Shown: piece by piece, positions 55,032 through 64,000 of the stretch
Layout of the letters: each line of letters opens with the position of its first letter
Position numbering within the stretch: the stretch's first letter is position 1
Assembly (NCBI RefSeq): GCF_013618625.1
Contig: NZ_JABRWO010000009.1
Coordinates: 124,001 to 188,000, forward strand
Source: Bremerella alba
GTDB lineage: Bacteria; Planctomycetota; Planctomycetia; Pirellulales; Pirellulaceae
Reading direction: 5' to 3'
DNA: 64,000 bases
Position numbers and translations under genes: made by a program
The notes under the pieces: generated by a model
Databases searched by the model: none
What the model saw: the letters and a program-made list of their open reading frames with translations, nothing else
Told to the model about the DNA's origin: nothing

Positions 55032-56870
55032 ATGCTACGCGGCCTGTTGAGCGTTGTTCTCATGCTGTTGTTGGGTGGTTCTTTGCTCGCTGCAGAGAAG
55101 CCTAACTTCGTGTGGATCATGTCCGAAGACAACTCGAGTCACTTTCTTAAACTATTCGATCCGACCGGGGCACCCACGCCCAATATCGATGCTCTGGCCG
55201 ATCAAGGTCTTGTATACGAGCACGCTTTCTCGAATGCTCCGGTATGTAGCGTCGCTCGGACGACTTTGATCACTTCTTGCTATGCACCACGAATTGGGAC
55301 GTTCCAGCATCGCAAGAGCTTTATGGTGCCCATGCCGGAAGGTTTAAAGATGTTTCCTGCTTACCTTCACGAGGCAGGCTACTACACCACCAACAATAGC
55401 AAGGAAGACTACAACGCAAAGAAGTCTGCCGACGTCTGGGATAATTCTTCCAGGAAGGCATCGTGGAAGAATCGTAAATCGGGTCAGCCATTTTTTCACG
55501 TGCAAACATTCACCACCACGCATGAGAGTTCGCTGCACTTCCCCGCCAAGGACATTCAGGACAAGCCAACAGACACCGATCCGGAAACCGTTTTCATCCC
55601 ACCACATCATCCCAGGACAAAAACGTTTAAGTACACGTACGCTCGATATCATGATCGAATTCAGGAAGTCGATCGGCAAATCGGACAACTCGTCGATCAA
55701 CTCGAGCAGGAAGGTCTACTCGAGACAACGTTCGTCTTCTATTTCGGCGATCATGGTGGCGTGCTGCCTCGCGGTAAAGGATATGCCTATGAGACTGGTC
55801 TGCATGTGCCGCTGGTTATTCGAGTGCCTGAGAAGTTTCGCGATCAAATGCCTGAGAAGATCGGCAGCCGTTTAGATTCGTTTGTTAGTTTTGTCGATTT
55901 CGGTCCCACGGTGTTGAATCTTGCCGGTCTCAAGGTTCCCGATGGAATTGATGGGCATGCTTTTCTGGCGTTAGGGAACGCTCATTTGATGCAAACGGAT
56001 GAGGCTTTTGGGTACGCCGATCGCTTCGACGAAAAGTACGACATGGTTCGAACGCTCCGCAAAGGAAAGTACCAGTACGTCCGTAACTTTCAGCCATTCA
56101 ATTTCGACGGGCTGATGAATAACTATCGCTACAAAATGGCTGCCTATCGCGAGTGGCGAGAGCTTTTCGATGCCGGCAAGCTTAACCAAACCCAAGCCCA
56201 GTTCTTCCAGGCTCGTCCTGCCGAGATGCTATTCGATGTGGAGGCCGATCCTTATGAAGCCAAGAATTTGGCCAACGACCCGCAGCATGCCAAGGTTCTG
56301 GCCGAGCTTCGTGGTCGCTTGAACAATAGAGTTGCCGGCATGCCGGATCTTGGTTTTTATCCGGAAAGTTTTCTGGCCGAAAACGCGGCGGACAATCCGG
56401 TGGCATTTGGCCAGCAACATAAAGACGAGATCGCCAAGTTGCTAGAGATTGCCAATCTTGAGGTTCTCTCGTTCGACGAGGCTCGTTCGAATTTGATGGA
56501 AGCTCTCGGGTCGTCTGATCCTTGGCAGCGTTATTGGGGTGTGATTGCTTGCACTTCACACGGTAAGTCTGCCTTATCACTTGGTAAGCAATTGGAAGCG
56601 ATTGCCCAATCCGATCCAGAGAACTTGGTACGCGTCCGCGCGGCTGAGTTTCTGGCGTTGCATGCCGAGGTCGACCCTGCCGCTGTTCTCAAGAAGGCGA
56701 TTGCCGATGCGGAAACGGCGACCGAGGCGAATCTGATCCTCAATACAGTCGTTCTTCTGCAAGATGGTCAGCCTGGGTATGAGTTCGACTTTCAGCAGTC
56801 CGACTTCCAGCACTTGAAGGGGAGCCGAGGGGAATTGGATCGTCGGCTAGAGTATCTTATCGGGAAGTAA
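55032..56870 (+). CDS. Sulfatase with CxxAR motif and helical-repeat tail
   Basis: 612 residues from the ATG at 55032 (MLRGLLSVVLMLLLGGS), which gives a proper signal peptide; the frame is open 201 bases further upstream inside the methyltransferase gene. Metal site WIMSEDNSSH. The formylglycine motif is CSVAR (Cys72-Arg76), a CxxAR variant instead of CxPSR. FYFGDHGGVLPRGKGYAYETG follows. The last 130 or so residues (from DPWQRYWGVIACTSHG) look like HEAT-type helical repeats. Confidence 0.9.
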   Translation: MLRGLLSVVLMLLLGGSLLAAEKPNFVWIMSEDNSSHFLKLFDPTGAPTPNIDALADQGLVYEHAFSNAPVCSVARTTLITSCYAPRIGTFQHRKSFMVPMPEGLKMFPAYLHEAGYYTTNNSKEDYNAKKSADVWDNSSRKASWKNRKSGQPFFHVQTFTTTHESSLHFPAKDIQDKPTDTDPETVFIPPHHPRTKTFKYTYARYHDRIQEVDRQIGQLVDQLEQEGLLETTFVFYFGDHGGVLPRGKGYAYETGLHVPLVIRVPEKFRDQMPEKIGSRLDSFVSFVDFGPTVLNLAGLKVPDGIDGHAFLALGNAHLMQTDEAFGYADRFDEKYDMVRTLRKGKYQYVRNFQPFNFDGLMNNYRYKMAAYREWRELFDAGKLNQTQAQFFQARPAEMLFDVEADPYEAKNLANDPQHAKVLAELRGRLNNRVAGMPDLGFYPESFLAENAADNPVAFGQQHKDEIAKLLEIANLEVLSFDEARSNLMEALGSSDPWQRYWGVIACTSHGKSALSLGKQLEAIAQSDPENLVRVRAAEFLALHAEVDPAAVLKKAIADAETATEANLILNTVVLLQDGQPGYEFDFQQSDFQHLKGSRGELDRRLEYLIGK

Positions 56871-56922
56871 AACCATGCATTGCTGTGCGACTCGTTTTGT
56901 GAAGGGGCGTCGCGCATAAAAA

Positions 56923-56955
56923 ACGTCCGAATCATATTGTGAATGATTCGGACGT
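56923..56955 (-). terminator. Terminator between sulfatase and TolC-like gene
   Basis: ACGTCCGAATCAT pairs with ATGATTCGGACGT (13 bp). On the minus strand a six-T run follows, so it terminates the TolC-like gene, and it may act for the sulfatase too. Confidence 0.9.
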
Positions 56956-56985
56956 CTGGGAGTTCAATCGACTCGATGTCGAGAT

Positions 56986-59241
56986 TTAGTGCAGCCAGAC
57001 TGCTTCCCGCGGGGCTTCACCCCCGAAGGAGAAGTTCTCGCTGGACGTCGCCTCTTCAGCTCGTATGATCGGAGCTGGTGTGACACGCTCGACCGGGGCG
57101 AGCGTGTGACCGGCTGGCTTGACGATGCCGCCGGTGATCGTCGAAGCCGAACGGAGCGGGTTATTCAGGACCGGCAAAGCACTGGTTCTTGCTGCCGGAG
57201 CAGGGTCTATATCAGCCGGCGTGGGCACGCTGATCTTTTCGATCTTCGGAGACATTTCTCCGTCGATCGGTTTGGCGACCAAGGTGTTATCTGCTTGCTG
57301 TGGCTGGCCAATAACGGCTTCGTTGATGACGTAGTTGCTGTGAGCAGCACGCTTGTGCAGGTCACGTCGTAGAGCATCGTTGTAAGCCTTTTGCGGCCAT
57401 GGCCCTTCAGCAAGCGAGATCTGGTAGAACTCGAGCAGCGAGCCCTTCTCGAAGTGCATGTTCTTGACGGCCAGAGCGTAGTCGATACGAGCCTGGTTGA
57501 ACAACGCACTCGAGTCGATCACACGACGCTGGGCTTCCAAGAGCAGGTCGATCGGAGCCTTGCCGGCTTCGTAGCTTGCTCGGACGGTTGCCTCTTGGGC
57601 ATTGGCAGCTTCGCGACGATTGAACAGCAGTTCCATGATCTCGTAGGCACGCTGGATTTCTGCGTAGGTATTCGAGAGACCATACATGATCTGCTTTTCT
57701 TGTTCTTCCCGGATCGCTCGGGCACGTGCCAGGGCCAGTTCGCTGCTGCGGACTGCCGAGTGAGCACGGCGGAAGCCAATCGGCATTTCAAATTCAACAC
57801 CGAGTTGGTATTCAGCAAAGTCTCCATCGGTCAGGCTCTGCAGGGCACCTGCTTCGCCGGGGATGCTGCTTTCGTCCGAAAGGGTCGGGCCAAAGCCACG
57901 CTGACGGTAGCGAGCAATCAGGTCCAGATTGGGCATCAGGAAGTTACGGTTGGCGAGCAGTTCGAGTTCACGCTGCTTGATAACCCACTTCTGACGACGA
58001 AGTTCCGGACGGCGAGCGAGTGCTTCGGTGGCGACGGCATTCCAGTCAAAGTTGACCTTGGCAACCGGTGCTTCGGTAGCCGGACGGATCAAGCGACCGT
58101 TGGTCTGGGTGAGACCCATCATGAATCGCAAGCGACGTTCACAGACGCGAACACCACCGGGATTGTTAAATGTACCGCCCAGCGAACCGTTGTTGTCGCG
58201 GGTACGTTCGACCAGACGACCATTCAAAGCGTTGACCACTTCGACTTCAAAGCGGAAGTACTGTTCACGAGCTTGAGCTTCGGTGTCCGCCGACTTCTTG
58301 TCAGCTTCGACGTTGGCGTAGGCTTTCTTCCAGACTTCCAACACGTTGTTACGTGCGTTGATTTTGACGTCCAAGTCGCGGTAAGCGAAGAACAAGTCCC
58401 AGTAAGCGTTTTCGACATCACTCACCAGGTTTCGGACAGCGATCTCGAAATCAGCCAGGCTGATATCGGTACGTGTGCGAGCGATAAGAACACCATTGGC
58501 AAAACCAGGCTCGCCGTTGGGGCCAGCGATTCGGTTGAACATGACACCAGCACCTTGAAGCAACGGTTGTCGCATTTCGGCGTCGACGTACGAATCCCAG
58601 CCGGCGCTGAATACCTTCTGAGGATTGTTGTTGTAGTCGTATTGCGTGATCCCTCGCAACGTGACCAAACCACCAGTCGCGTTCCGCTTGCTCAAGTTAA
58701 CTTCATAGTTGTGTAGGTCTTGCTGAAAGAAGCCGTTATTACCCACCGTGAAATTGTTCACGCGGCGATCGTTGGCTTCAAAGTAAGTGCTCGCACCGAA
58801 TGTGGCGTCGAAGGCGCTCAAAGCGGCTTCTTCACCGAAGCGGCCATCGGTGTACACGATTGCCGGGTCGTACATCGAAACCAGAGCTTCGGGGCTTCGC
58901 AAAACGCCACCGAGGTCTTTCATCACTTGCGAGTTCTGCAAGGCCAAGCGAACGGCTTCTTCCAGGGAAAGATCCCAGTAGCCTGCTTCCAGATCGATGT
59001 TGTCAGGATTGATCGCATCGGGCGAATCTGGAATTTCCAGCCAGTCTTCGTCTTCGCAGATGCTTGGGACCGGATCTTCGATCTTCAGGCCGCGATCGGC
59101 ATACTCTGAGATGAGGCATTCATCGTATGCGGGTGGATCTGGGCAGTCGTAGTTGTTCCAGCAGGGATGTAAACAACCGCTAAGGCCGGTCGACATACAA
59201 GTGCCAAGAACTACAAACCAATGCGTGTAGCGACGAAGCAT
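56986..59241 (-). CDS. TolC-family outer-membrane efflux lipoprotein
   Basis: 751 residues. Signal peptide with lipobox GLSGC (Cys22) followed by a cysteine-rich stretch. The OEP core is repeated: WDLSLEEAVRLALQNSQVM, VENAYWDLFFAYRDLDVKINARNNVLEVWKKAYANVEA, and later ALARRPELRRQKWVIKQRELEL, LARARAIREEQEKQIMYGLSNTYAEIQRAYEIMELLFNRREAANAQEATVRASYEAGKAPIDLLLEAQRRVI. It forms an outer-membrane channel with partner pumps that are not in this window. A roughly 130-residue Pro-rich tail is unusual. Lies opposite the type VI genes. Confidence 0.9.
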   Translation of the reverse strand: MLRRYTHWFVVLGTCMSTGLSGCLHPCWNNYDCPDPPAYDECLISEYADRGLKIEDPVPSICEDEDWLEIPDSPDAINPDNIDLEAGYWDLSLEEAVRLALQNSQVMKDLGGVLRSPEALVSMYDPAIVYTDGRFGEEAALSAFDATFGASTYFEANDRRVNNFTVGNNGFFQQDLHNYEVNLSKRNATGGLVTLRGITQYDYNNNPQKVFSAGWDSYVDAEMRQPLLQGAGVMFNRIAGPNGEPGFANGVLIARTRTDISLADFEIAVRNLVSDVENAYWDLFFAYRDLDVKINARNNVLEVWKKAYANVEADKKSADTEAQAREQYFRFEVEVVNALNGRLVERTRDNNGSLGGTFNNPGGVRVCERRLRFMMGLTQTNGRLIRPATEAPVAKVNFDWNAVATEALARRPELRRQKWVIKQRELELLANRNFLMPNLDLIARYRQRGFGPTLSDESSIPGEAGALQSLTDGDFAEYQLGVEFEMPIGFRRAHSAVRSSELALARARAIREEQEKQIMYGLSNTYAEIQRAYEIMELLFNRREAANAQEATVRASYEAGKAPIDLLLEAQRRVIDSSALFNQARIDYALAVKNMHFEKGSLLEFYQISLAEGPWPQKAYNDALRRDLHKRAAHSNYVINEAVIGQPQQADNTLVAKPIDGEMSPKIEKISVPTPADIDPAPAARTSALPVLNNPLRSASTITGGIVKPAGHTLAPVERVTPAPIIRAEEATSSENFSFGGEAPREAVWLH

Positions 59242-59704
59242 CGCTATTTCCCTCCTGGGGTCGATCGTGCAGGCAAACTGGCCGTCGAAAACTGGGTACG
59301 GTCGTCTATGCGAGGATTGAGGCGTCGTTCTATTTCCGGCTCAGGGTCGAGCCGGTCGGGTCAACAGAACCACGCTTATGGGTTACATCCTCCTGGATCA
59401 TCTTCGGCAGAGGGAAATTGTAAACTCAATAAAACCCGCACTTTCTGAGGATCTGTTACGAACGCTATCATGCATTTAGTGGCTAGCACCGGGACTTTTC
59501 GGCCTACTGTTTTCGTAACCGTCAAAGTCGGCCGATGACGATAGCAATCAAGGTGATTGCATCGACTACCGATTGGAATGATCTTGCTGGCTGGTATACT
59601 CACCAAAGGTGGAGTGTTCCGGCGATGGGGGTTGCCTGAGCAAATCAGATCCACATGCGACGGCTGTGTTATTCAGCGGTCGGACTAAGAACTAAGGGGG
59701 AAGC
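59242..59704. other. Divergent intergenic region
   Basis: 462 bases between the TolC-like gene (leftward) and the sigma-factor operon (rightward). It should contain the promoters of both, including any feeding the tssABC genes. No RNA gene, sigma-54 site or inverted repeat of note recognised. Confidence 0.45.
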
Positions 59705-60055
59705 ATGAATTCCAAGGGGTGGAATTCCGATTCATCTGGTGACGACCAATCTCGGAAAGAGAATTCCGAGAGCTCTTGGTCCATGGACGACGTGCTAAGT
59801 CGGACGGCCGATTCGGGACAGACCGATGATGTCATGGAGACACTGAAGGTCCTAAAAAGCAGTCATCCCCAAGCCAAACTGGGTGAGATCGATACGGCCA
59901 CTCGTTTTGTCTTAGCTTTGCTTAAGCGTCGCTATCCTGATCTTCCGCTGGCGAGTGAAAAGGTCCTCACGATGGCCTCGACGATTGCCCAGTCTTTGGT
60001 TGAGGATCCCGTAGCTAGTGAACGAATGCGACTCCTTTGGGCCCAGTTGAGTTGA
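59705..60055 (+). CDS. Hypothetical protein preceding a sigma factor
   Basis: 116 residues; AGGGGGAAGC lies just before the ATG. The first half is polar and Ser-rich (disordered-looking); the second half is a helical bundle-like KLGEIDTATRFVLALLKRRYPDLPL...VLTMASTIAQSL. The stop is three bases before the sigma-factor start, so the two are tightly coupled. An anti-sigma or co-regulator function is possible but unproved. Confidence 0.7.
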   Translation: MNSKGWNSDSSGDDQSRKENSESSWSMDDVLSRTADSGQTDDVMETLKVLKSSHPQAKLGEIDTATRFVLALLKRRYPDLPLASEKVLTMASTIAQSLVEDPVASERMRLLWAQLS

Positions 60056-60058
60056 GCT

Positions 60059-60745
60059 ATGACCGCTGAAGTGACCCAACTCGAGCAACGCATTCATGAT
60101 AACCAGGGGCTTGTTATTTCCCTGGCCAAATCAATCCATCGGAAGCTTCCTCCGCAGATTGGCATGGATGACCTGATCGCCTATGGCCAGCTTGGTTTAG
60201 CCGAGGCGGCCCAGTCTTATGATGATGACAAGGGCGCAAGCTTCTCGACATTTGCTTACTATCGTATCCGCGGTGCCATTTACGACGGCATCTCGAAGAT
60301 GAGTTGGAATTCGCACGCCGCCAGAATGCAGAACAAGTATCAGCAAATGGCGGCCGATACATTGCAAGCTGATGCCGCAGCTGGTGGCACGACGCCCGCT
60401 TCTGCCCAGGAAAACGCGAAATGGCTGGGTAATTTGACGGAAAAGCTCGCCGTCGTCTATTTGGCCAGCCATGGGGAAGAAACTCAGCATGCGTTCCAGG
60501 CAGTTGCCGATGCACGAACACAGCAACCGGGTGACAAGTTAGAGAACGAAGAGATTCAAAGCCTGCTAAAGAAACTACTGCAAACCCTGGCTCCGCATGA
60601 GCAGCAGTTGATTCGGATGACCTATTACGAGGGTTTTAGTCTGAAGGAGGCCGCCGACCGCCTGGGTAAAAGCAAATCGTGGGCAAGTCGGTTGCATCAA
60701 GCCATTTTAGAGCGTCTGGCTAGGGCTCTGCGGCAGACGACCTAG
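60059..60745 (+). CDS. Sigma-70 family factor, FliA/WhiG-like
   Basis: 228 residues. Region 2: IGMDDLIAYGQLGLAEAAQSYDDDKGASFSTFAYYRIRGAIYDGISKM. A Gln/Ala-rich poorly conserved middle replaces a clear region 3. Region 4: LAPHEQQLIRMTYYEGFSLKEAADRLGKSKSWASRLHQAIL. Its position just before tssA suggests it might control the type VI genes, though it could also serve an unlinked regulon. No flagellar genes are visible. Confidence 0.88.
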   Translation: MTAEVTQLEQRIHDNQGLVISLAKSIHRKLPPQIGMDDLIAYGQLGLAEAAQSYDDDKGASFSTFAYYRIRGAIYDGISKMSWNSHAARMQNKYQQMAADTLQADAAAGGTTPASAQENAKWLGNLTEKLAVVYLASHGEETQHAFQAVADARTQQPGDKLENEEIQSLLKKLLQTLAPHEQQLIRMTYYEGFSLKEAADRLGKSKSWASRLHQAILERLARALRQTT

Positions 60746-60951
60746 CTAGATAGCGGACCAAGTTAAAGCGTAGCGATTAAATCGATCGGAATGATTCGCA
60801 CCAGTGAGGATTGCCGAGAAAGAGGGTAAGGAGACTTTTGACGATGATCCGGCCGAACTCATTCCGCCGGAATAAATTAGTTGAAGTTCCTCGTTTGACA
60901 CTTATACTTTCGCGGCAAATTTGTTCCCCTGTCCGTTCGAGATGAACCGTT

Positions 60952-62085
60952 ATGGCATTTCCACAAGTACTCGATATCGAATCGCTGATAAATCCGATCT
61001 CGGAGGAAAGCCCGAGCGGCGTGGAACTTCGTGGCTCTGAACAGGCCAACGAGTTTTTCGATCTACGTGAAGTCTTCAATCAGTCGAACAAGGCCGAGCG
61101 TGATTTACAGACCGCAATGGCATTTCCGGACGAGGAATTCCCCGACTTGAAAGACCCGGAGTGGGAAGAAGTCCGCGATCGGTCGATGCACATATTGGCC
61201 AACTACTCTAAGGACGTTTCGGTCGCCTCTTGGTTAATTGAAGCCTCGATGCGACTGGAGGGGATCCCCGGTCTGCGAGATGGCTTTAAGGCGATGCTAG
61301 AGATTTGTCGTCGCTATTGGGACAACATTCACCCAGAACCCGACGAAGATGAAGGCTACGCCGAAACAGTCTCGCAGTTGACCGGCCTTACTAGCGATCG
61401 CTCGTATGGAGTTTTGGACAATCTTCCGTTAACAAACGGTGGAGGGGGGAGCTACTCCCTCTTTGACTTCAATGAAGCCAACCGCATCGATGGTATGGAT
61501 GCGGAAGACAAGCAGCGGCGGATTAGCGAGGGGGCGGTTGAGCGGCACACGTTCGACGAGTCCTTTCGCACGACATCTCGAGATCATTTGAATAACGTAA
61601 TCGAAGATCTCGATACATTGATCGCTACGATTCGCGAGTTGGAAACGTACTTGGACGAGCGTTGTCTGCGGAATTCCTACGGGGAAGAGACGGCCCCGTC
61701 GATGACCTCGTTTCGTCAACGACTCGAATCAATTCGATCGACGGTCCAACAACTGATGTCGGAACTATTGCTCGACGAGGTGACGGAATCGACCGACTCT
61801 GCCGGCGAGGAGTCGGAAGATGGAGGGCCTGTCGTTCAGCAAAAAGGAGTCGCCGGTACCATTCAAAGCCGAGCTGATGCGATCAAGATGATCCGTAAGG
61901 CGGCGGAGTATTTTCGTAAGACGGAACCGCAGTCTTTCATCTATTTCAAATTGGAACAAGCAGCCCGATGGGCCGAAATGCCCTTTCCCGAACTGCTCAA
62001 AGAATTACTTCGAGATGAGACCGCCATGGGCGAATTGCATCGTCGAACTGGGATTCCTATACCCGACGACGATAGTGGATATTAA
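60952..62085 (+). CDS. tssA: Type VI secretion protein TssA (ImpA N-terminal domain)
   Basis: 377 residues. The N-terminal ImpA domain has LDIESLINPISEESPSGVELR, WEEVRDRSMHILANYSKDVSVASWLIEASMRLEGIPGLRDG and YWDNIHPEPDEDEGYAE. The C-terminal part (YFRKTEPQSFIYFKLEQAARWAEMPFPELLKELL) matches the TssA C-terminal conserved region. TssA primes and caps sheath polymerisation at the baseplate. First gene of the second type VI block, followed by tssB. Confidence 0.93.
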   Translation: MAFPQVLDIESLINPISEESPSGVELRGSEQANEFFDLREVFNQSNKAERDLQTAMAFPDEEFPDLKDPEWEEVRDRSMHILANYSKDVSVASWLIEASMRLEGIPGLRDGFKAMLEICRRYWDNIHPEPDEDEGYAETVSQLTGLTSDRSYGVLDNLPLTNGGGGSYSLFDFNEANRIDGMDAEDKQRRISEGAVERHTFDESFRTTSRDHLNNVIEDLDTLIATIRELETYLDERCLRNSYGEETAPSMTSFRQRLESIRSTVQQLMSELLLDEVTESTDSAGEESEDGGPVVQQKGVAGTIQSRADAIKMIRKAAEYFRKTEPQSFIYFKLEQAARWAEMPFPELLKELLRDETAMGELHRRTGIPIPDDDSGY

Positions 62086-62257
62086 TGAAATTTCTTTAAT
62101 ATCTTGCATTGATTGATTGAAATCTGTCCGCATATTACCGACATTGAGGGCAGGTTAAGTTTGGGCAAACTTGGCCAGTGACGATGCGTGCTGTCCATTA
62201 GGGCTGCGAGCTGCTTTTCACCGACGCATCAAATTGAACTGACATTGAGGGGAAACG

Positions 62258-62785
62258 ATGGCTGAAAGTTATCAAAAGAGGCTCAACCGCGTCCGTAAGC
62301 CTCGCGTCCACATCACCTATGACGTGGAAACGGGTGACGCGATGGAAAAGAAAGAGCTTCCGTTCGTTGTGGGCGTCATGGGGGACTTCTCGGGCAACCC
62401 ATCTGAAAAACTGGAACCGCTCAAAGAACGCAAGTTCGTCCAGATCGATCGTGACAACATCGACGACGTGATGAAGCGTTTTCGTCCCGAACTGAACATG
62501 CGGGTCGATAACACGCTGGCCGGCGATGGCTCAGAGATGGCCGTCAACTTGAAGTTCGAATCGATGGACGATTTCAGTCCAGCCAATGTTGCCAAGCAAG
62601 TCGAACCACTTAAGAAACTACTCGCCACACGCGACAATCTTCGCGACCTGCTTACCAAGATCGATCGCAGCGACGATCTGGAAACGCTTTTAGAACAGGT
62701 CATGAACGACGCAGATCAACTTAAGAAGTTGGCCGGCGAACTGGGTGTTGACGAATCGGGTGATGCCGACAAGGGGGATAGTTAA
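62258..62785 (+). CDS. tssB: Type VI secretion sheath small subunit TssB
   Basis: 175 residues: [43 protein letters not shown] is diagnostic of TssB/VipA, followed by [21 protein letters not shown]. With TssC it forms the contractile sheath. It starts 170 bases after tssA and ends two bases before tssC. Confidence 0.97.
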   Translation: MAESYQKRLNRVRKPRVHITYDVETGDAMEKKELPFVVGVMGDFSGNPSEKLEPLKERKFVQIDRDNIDDVMKRFRPELNMRVDNTLAGDGSEMAVNLKFESMDDFSPANVAKQVEPLKKLLATRDNLRDLLTKIDRSDDLETLLEQVMNDADQLKKLAGELGVDESGDADKGDS

Positions 62786-62787
62786 TT

Positions 62788-64000
62788 ATGAGTGCAGGCG
62801 AACAACAATCGGCCCAATCGGCGGCACAAAACGAAGATGCTACCAGTTTGCTGGATGCCGCGATCACCGCGACCAAGCAAACCGAGCAGCCACGAGCCAA
62901 GGAGTTGATTGAAACTCTGGTTCAAGAGGCCATGAAGGGTACCGTCACCTTCGATAAAGACATCATCCGCACGATCAATCAAGGGATCGCAGCAATTGAT
63001 GAGGCCGTGTCGCAACAACTCGCAGCCGTGATGCATCACGCTGAATTCCAGAAACTGGAAGGCAGCTGGCGCGGCTTGCATTACCTGGTCAGCAACAGCG
63101 AAACGGGCGAAATGCTCAAGCTGCGTGTGCTGAACGCTTCTAAGAAGGATATCTCGAAGGACCTGGAACGTGCGGTCGAATTCGATCAGAGCACGCTCTT
63201 CAAGAAGGTTTACGAGAGCGAATTCGGCCTAGCCGGTGGTACGCCTTACGGGGCGTTGATCGGCAACTTCGAATGGGACAATACGCCCGACGATATTGCC
63301 GCTCTGGAAAAGATGTCTGGCGTTGCCGCGTCGGCGTTTGCACCGTTTCTTACGGCACCAAGTGCCAGCTTCTTCGGGTTCGATGATTGGGAAGAACTCT
63401 CGAAGCCACGTGACCTGGCCAAGATTTTTGACTCGCAAGAGTACATCAAGTGGAACTCGTTCCGCCAGTCGGAAGACTCTCGCTTCGTCACGATGTGTAT
63501 GCCGCGAACCCTGGCTCGTTTGCCTTATGGTGCCGCGACCAAGCCGGTTGAAGAGTTCAACTACGAAGAAGTGGAAACCGGTCCCAGCGGTCAGCCGATC
63601 GAAGTCGATCATGGCGAATACTGCTGGATGAATACGGCATTCGTGATGGGTGCCAAGATGACCGACGCGTTCGCCAAGACTGGCTGGTGCACGGCCATCC
63701 GTGGCGTTGAAAACGGCGGTAAGGTCGAAGGCCTGCCGGTTCACGTCTTCAAGAGCAGCGATGGCGACTCCGGCGTCAAGTGTCCGACGGAAGTGGCGAT
63801 CACTGATCGTCGTGAAGCGGAATTAAGCAAGCTCGGCTTCCTGTCGCTTTGCCACTTTAAAGACACCGATTACTCGGTCTTCTTCGGTGGTCAAACGACC
63901 CAAAAGCCTAAGCAGTACCATGATCCTGATGCGACGGCCAATGCCGAGATCTCGGCACGTTTGCCGTACATCATGGCATCGTCTCGCTTCGCGCACTATC
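62788..64000 (+). CDS. tssC: Type VI secretion sheath large subunit TssC (runs off the window)
   Basis: At least 404 residues are seen; the gene continues beyond base 64000. The start is the ATG at 62788 ([10 protein letters not shown]). Characteristic segments are [56 protein letters not shown] and [31 protein letters not shown]. It is the sheath-forming partner of TssB. The 3' end and any following tss genes lie outside the window. Confidence 0.96.
   Translation, partial: MSAGEQQSAQSAAQNEDATSLLDAAITATKQTEQPRAKELIETLVQEAMKGTVTFDKDIIRTINQGIAAIDEAVSQQLAAVMHHAEFQKLEGSWRGLHYLVSNSETGEMLKLRVLNASKKDISKDLERAVEFDQSTLFKKVYESEFGLAGGTPYGALIGNFEWDNTPDDIAALEKMSGVAASAFAPFLTAPSASFFGFDDWEELSKPRDLAKIFDSQEYIKWNSFRQSEDSRFVTMCMPRTLARLPYGAATKPVEEFNYEEVETGPSGQPIEVDHGEYCWMNTAFVMGAKMTDAFAKTGWCTAIRGVENGGKVEGLPVHVFKSSDGDSGVKCPTEVAITDRREAELSKLGFLSLCHFKDTDYSVFFGGQTTQKPKQYHDPDATANAEISARLPYIMASSRFAHY

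Noticed and set aside
57391-58716. Plus-strand ORF of 441 residues
   Set aside because: Antisense to the TolC-like gene, whose OEP repeats are clear.

Overview
The window looks like chromosomal DNA of a planctomycete, most likely a Blastopirellula/Bremerella/Rhodopirellula-type member of the Pirellulaceae. This is inferred from gene content: two prepilin-like DUF1559 proteins with the H-x9-DG signature, a cytochrome-c/DUF1592-type protein next to a Tat-exported DUF1552 protein, two sulfatases, a planctomycete-type ECF sigma factor paired with a Ser/Thr kinase, twin TonB-like prenyltransferase-repeat proteins, and dispersed nested-palindrome repeats.

Layout. 1-6.8 kb: a decayed ISAs1-type transposase scrap, a Ser/Thr kinase with its overlapping ECF sigma factor (minus strand), a small membrane protein and a large FG-GAP-like lipoprotein. 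6.9-8.2 kb: a complete IS3-family element whose right end abuts the 5' half of a tRNA-Pro gene. 8.3-10.5 kb: recJ and rpmG (bL33). 11-14.9 kb: twin prenyltransferase-repeat proteins and a HisA-like TIM barrel. 15.5-22.7 kb: a complete sodium-pumping NADH:quinone reductase operon, nqrABCDEF-apbE-nqrM. The two extra genes supply the flavin transferase that loads FMN onto NqrB/NqrC and the NqrM maturation factor. 22.9-29.7 kb: an EF-hand esterase, a sulfatase and the DUF1592/DUF1552 pair. 29.7-33 kb: palindromic repeats, a hypothetical gene, and a DUF1559-lipoprotein-small secreted protein operon. 33-39.3 kb: Hsp20 behind a textbook sigma-54 promoter, an IlvD-type dehydratase, and a roughly 1,150-residue protein that may be a PPi-type PEP carboxykinase. 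39.5-42.4 kb: mog, a small membrane gene, queD and a prepilin-peptidase homologue lacking one catalytic aspartate. 42.7-47.2 kb: a four-enzyme amidoligase cluster (C39-like peptidase, RimK-like ATP-grasp, GCS2 ligase, N-formylglutamate amidohydrolase). 47.6-64 kb: a split type VI secretion locus (tssK-tssL-short tssM-two lipoproteins, then tssA-tssB-tssC running off the end), interrupted by a DUF1559 gene, a methyltransferase, a sulfatase, a TolC-like protein and a sigma factor.

The most interesting material is the amidoligase cluster, which probably makes or trims an unknown peptide-like product, and the type VI locus. The TssM homologue there stops after its third membrane helix and has no Walker A motif, so the large periplasmic domain that normally docks TssJ is absent. 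Two paralogous small lipoproteins directly follow it.
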